Source of the DNA: Ichthyophis bannanicus
Taxonomy: Eukaryota > Chordata > Amphibia > Gymnophiona > Ichthyophiidae
Reading direction: 5' to 3'
Assembly: GCA_033557465.1 (NCBI GenBank)
Contig: CM066033.1
Location: 1,307,301,519 to 1,307,365,518, forward strand
DNA length: 64,000 nucleotides
Below are positions 61,330-64,000 of the stretch, one piece after another (position 1 is the first letter of the stretch; every line of letters starts with the position of its first letter). A program made the position numbers and the translations under genes. A model generated the notes under the pieces. That model was not told where the DNA came from. It ran no database searches and worked only from the letters and a program-made list of their open reading frames with translations.

Positions 61330-62640
61330 CTATCAGATTCTAAAGCAAAAGTCATAAGGAAAGTGGATCTTGTTACTTAAGAGTCCTGTGAAGTCTGCAA
61401 TGGCTCAGTAACATCCAAATTATGTACTACAGTATGTTGTTACCCTTTCCAGCTCCCCCTTCATTATTGGATGCATTGAACTACTCATATGATAAATGGC
61501 AAAACATAAGGTCCTTCCTTTCACCCAGTTCTCCAAGTTATCAGTTTTACTCCATAGTGTAACCAGAAGGAAAAATTAATTTAATGAAATAAAATATCTG
61601 GTGGAGGCATCTGTGATCCGGAACTGGCAATGGTGGCCAGGATCCTTTCTGGGTTGGAAAATTGCGCCAAGATTAAAAATAAAAAAGGTATGGACTTCCG
61701 GGGATGCTTAGCCATTGCGGCGGCTGCAACCATGTTTGAAAAAAAATGAAAAGAAAAGTGATCCGGGAAAGGCACCAGCGTTGAGGCAAGCAGGGATTTT
61801 CTTTTCCCTCTTCCTGCTGTGGGAAGAGAAGAGAGAGGAGAGACCCACGTTTTTAAAAATAAATAAAAAAATGAATCATGTCTGTGTGGCAGCTGAGGAG
61901 TTAGCTGCCGCCGTTTTGGAAATATGAGGGAGAGGCTGCGGAGGGCTACAGACAGACAACAGATGAGCCGCGAGTGCCGTGGCTGACATTGGGCCTGACC
62001 TGCAGGCCTTTGAAGGAATCGGAGGCGGTAGGGGCTGTGATCAGGGAGCCCCGGGTAATCACAGCTATCCCTGATCACCTGAGAAGGAGGGGGAAGGATG
62101 CATCAGGGGTGCCACAATGAATGCGGCTGATCCTGATTCTGGGAAAGGGGGACTCGGGAATGGCTGCAGTTGCTATGAGTTCCAGGGAAAGGCCTGGAGT
62201 GAGGAAATGGGAAGGAGAGGCCCCAATAGTGGGAAAAAGGCAGGAGGCTTTGGATAAGAGGGAGGAGGGGAAGAAAGGCTGAGGCCTGCTCTGGGGGTGA
62301 AATAAAGGGGCGGAGCTGGCCTTAAAGGGGCCCTGACTTACAGTTAAATGGCAGAAATGGACAAAATTAATAGAATTCATTTTAAGGTGAAAGAGGGTTA
62401 GAGGAAGAGTGAAGAAAGAGGCAGGAGATGAATAGAAGGCTCCGGTGGGAGTTTTATTTAGTTAAAAAGTGTGGTTGCCTGGTAATTCAGGATAGAGTAA
62501 AAAAATGGGCATCTAAAGGTGGGGAGGGGTGAGGGAGGATTATAAATGCTACAGAGTTACATTAAATCTGTTTTTGGTTAAAATGTAATGGTGATTTGCA
62601 TAAATTCTAAAGGAAGAAATACAAAGGTTTATTTGAAGTT
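61330..62640. other. No recognisable gene
   Basis: A purine-rich stretch (61580-62560) with frames that look incidental. It could be the 5' part of a retroelement, but no motif supports that. Confidence 0.4.
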
Positions 62641-63870
62641 TTAAACTACCTCACCCTCCTCGGTGATCTCAACCTTGCCTCCACCACACCGAACAAAGCA
62701 AAGACCTTTCTGGGTGCCATGGAAGCCCTGGACTATACACAAGTTGTCCATCAATCCACCCATGAGAAAGGAAACACCCTCGACGTGATCTTCCTACCAC
62801 AGAGCACTGTCAAGTATCATCCCATCTCATCCCCCACTGCCGTTGATGTCCCCGATCTGACCACAAGTTTATCTCTGTCCTCATACCCCATAACACACCG
62901 GATTGGGGCCCCCTCAACACTGAATGCTCCACTTGCAGGTTCCTTAATCTGGAAAAAAAGACCTCCTGGACAAAATCCTGCATAACCTTCAATCTACTAT
63001 TGACGACCTCAACACCTTTGTACAAATCTGGAACAGAATCACATCCGACACAGCAACAATGCCACCCAAGCCCCGAATACAAAGAAGACATAAGCCAGCA
63101 ATATGGTACTCAACACAACTAAAGGACATGAAACGCACTCTTAGAGCCACTGAGAGGAAATGGAGAAACTCCAGAACACTTGACAACCTCACCTACTACA
63201 AAACCAAACTCAAAGAATACGAAACAGCCACCCTACAAGCAATAAAGGAATACTATACACAACTGATACAAAACTCTATCAACTGCCTTCACAAACTCTT
63301 TGAGATTGTCAAATTCCTCGCAAAAGATAACTCTCAGCAAGCAGAAGGAACAAAGCTGACCTCACAAGAAATGCAAATCATTTTTAAACCCTAACCTCCC
63401 CCCAAAAAAACAACAGCACAAGCTGCATTCCAGACTCCTCACCTCAGGACCCCTTATACACATTGAAAACATTCTCACAGATTACAACTCAACACATCGA
63501 AGATATCATCACCAGCATCAACACAACCACGCCCCTCTTGACCCATGACCAGTCAGCTGGATCAAGATCACTAGGCAAAAGCTTGCACCAACAATTCACA
63601 AGATCATATAGCTTTCCCTACAACAAGGGTACCTTCCACCCAAACTCAAAATGGCATCCTTTCATCCAGTAAGAAAGGGAACCAATAATGACATCAACCT
63701 ACAGATCCATAGCCAGCCTTCCATTCACAATGAAGATACTAGAAAAGACCATACTACACCGACTACAAGATCACATTGATGCATACTCTCCTCTTGATTC
63801 CCAGCAATATGGCTTTCAACCTCACCACGGAGTTGAAACACTGATGACTGCACTCCTTGACAAACTGATA
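62641..63870 (+). pseudogene. L2 LINE ORF2 fragment, endonuclease end to RT start
   Basis: The endonuclease end reads LLGDLNLASTTPNKAKTFLG (about 62660) and THEKGNTLDVIF (62760-62795). A linker follows with PAIWYSTQLKDMKRTLRATE and KWRNSRTLDNLTYYKTKLKE (63090-63230), then, in another frame, RT blocks YRSIASLPFTMKILEKTIL and YGFQPHHGVETLMTALLD (63700-63865). Several frameshifts. The endonuclease SDH block and the RT catalytic block are missing. Confidence 0.8.
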
Positions 63871-64000
63871 ACGGGTACTCTTCGCCCCAGCACTCTCCCT
63901 GGAGGGAGAGAGCACCGACGTCCTTGGGGCCGCCTCCTCAAGCCCCCAGCAGGCTCCTGCTGCCCAATCAGGGCAGCCGCGGCAACTTTAAAAAACCGCC
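63871..64000. other. GC-rich unassigned end of window
   Basis: The L2 similarity stops near 63870. GC-rich sequence with CTCCCTGGAGGGAG (a 14-bp palindrome at 63895-63908) runs to the end; possibly the start of another repeat. Confidence 0.3.

Overview
No host exon is recognisable in this window. It is a vertebrate transposon accumulation: almost every long reading frame belongs to a retroelement or DNA transposon, and the non-coding remainder is mostly repeats and transposon ends. The mixture (several CR1 and L2 copies, Tx1/L1-type LINEs, Penelope-like elements, a probable DIRS/Ngaro relic, a Gmr1-like Gypsy element, hAT and piggyBac transposons, a MIR-like SINE and a gamma-type endogenous retrovirus) suggests a large amphibian genome. 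A caecilian is my best guess, by inference only.

Layout. 1-345 is the 3' end of a Tx1/L1-type LINE. 581-2660 is a 42-bp minisatellite carrying an ORF1-only LINE (818-2637) with a perfect 14-bp target duplication. 3060-5990 holds an unnamed repeat called family X here, with CR1 and minisatellite pieces. 5990-11600 is a G-rich, decayed insertion that looks like a DIRS/Ngaro retrotransposon. 11855-21906 is a young minus-strand provirus: 655/646-bp LTRs that differ by about 3 substitutions, 4-bp target duplication CTAT, tRNA-Gly(UCC) primer site, open gag and env, and pol with one in-frame stop. 22336-24226 has no recognisable feature. 24227-27190 is a mosaic of hAT, SINE, Penelope, L2 and CR1 fragments.

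27242-38530 is a piggyBac transposase gene split by a 10.6-kb head-to-head Penelope-like element. One Penelope arm carries a palindromic CR1 insertion and the other a 7.3-kb Tx1/L1 insertion with apparent 5' and 3' transduced sequence. The two Penelope arms serve as in-window empty-site references for each other. 38855-50545 is a near full-length minus-strand CR1 that hosts a 6.4-kb Gmr1-like Gypsy element (SCAN-related gag, protease and integrase, no reverse transcriptase) and an L2 fragment.

50546-55016 is mainly unassigned, with hAT ends and an L2 tail. Two hAT-type elements follow, 55017-57220 and 58148-60598, each with perfect 8-bp target duplications. They have unrelated termini and different large palindromes, but share family X sequence in opposite orientations. 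60607-64000 holds a LINE ORF1 fragment, an unassigned G-rich stretch and a 5'-truncated L2.

The strongest candidates for something undescribed are the two end-swapped hAT elements sharing one core, the Penelope insertion in which both outer ends are 3' ends, the reverse-transcriptase-less but young Gypsy element, and the provirus with a Gly primer and a CX7CC transmembrane motif. Everything was read by eye; similarity calls rest on recognised motifs, not on searches.
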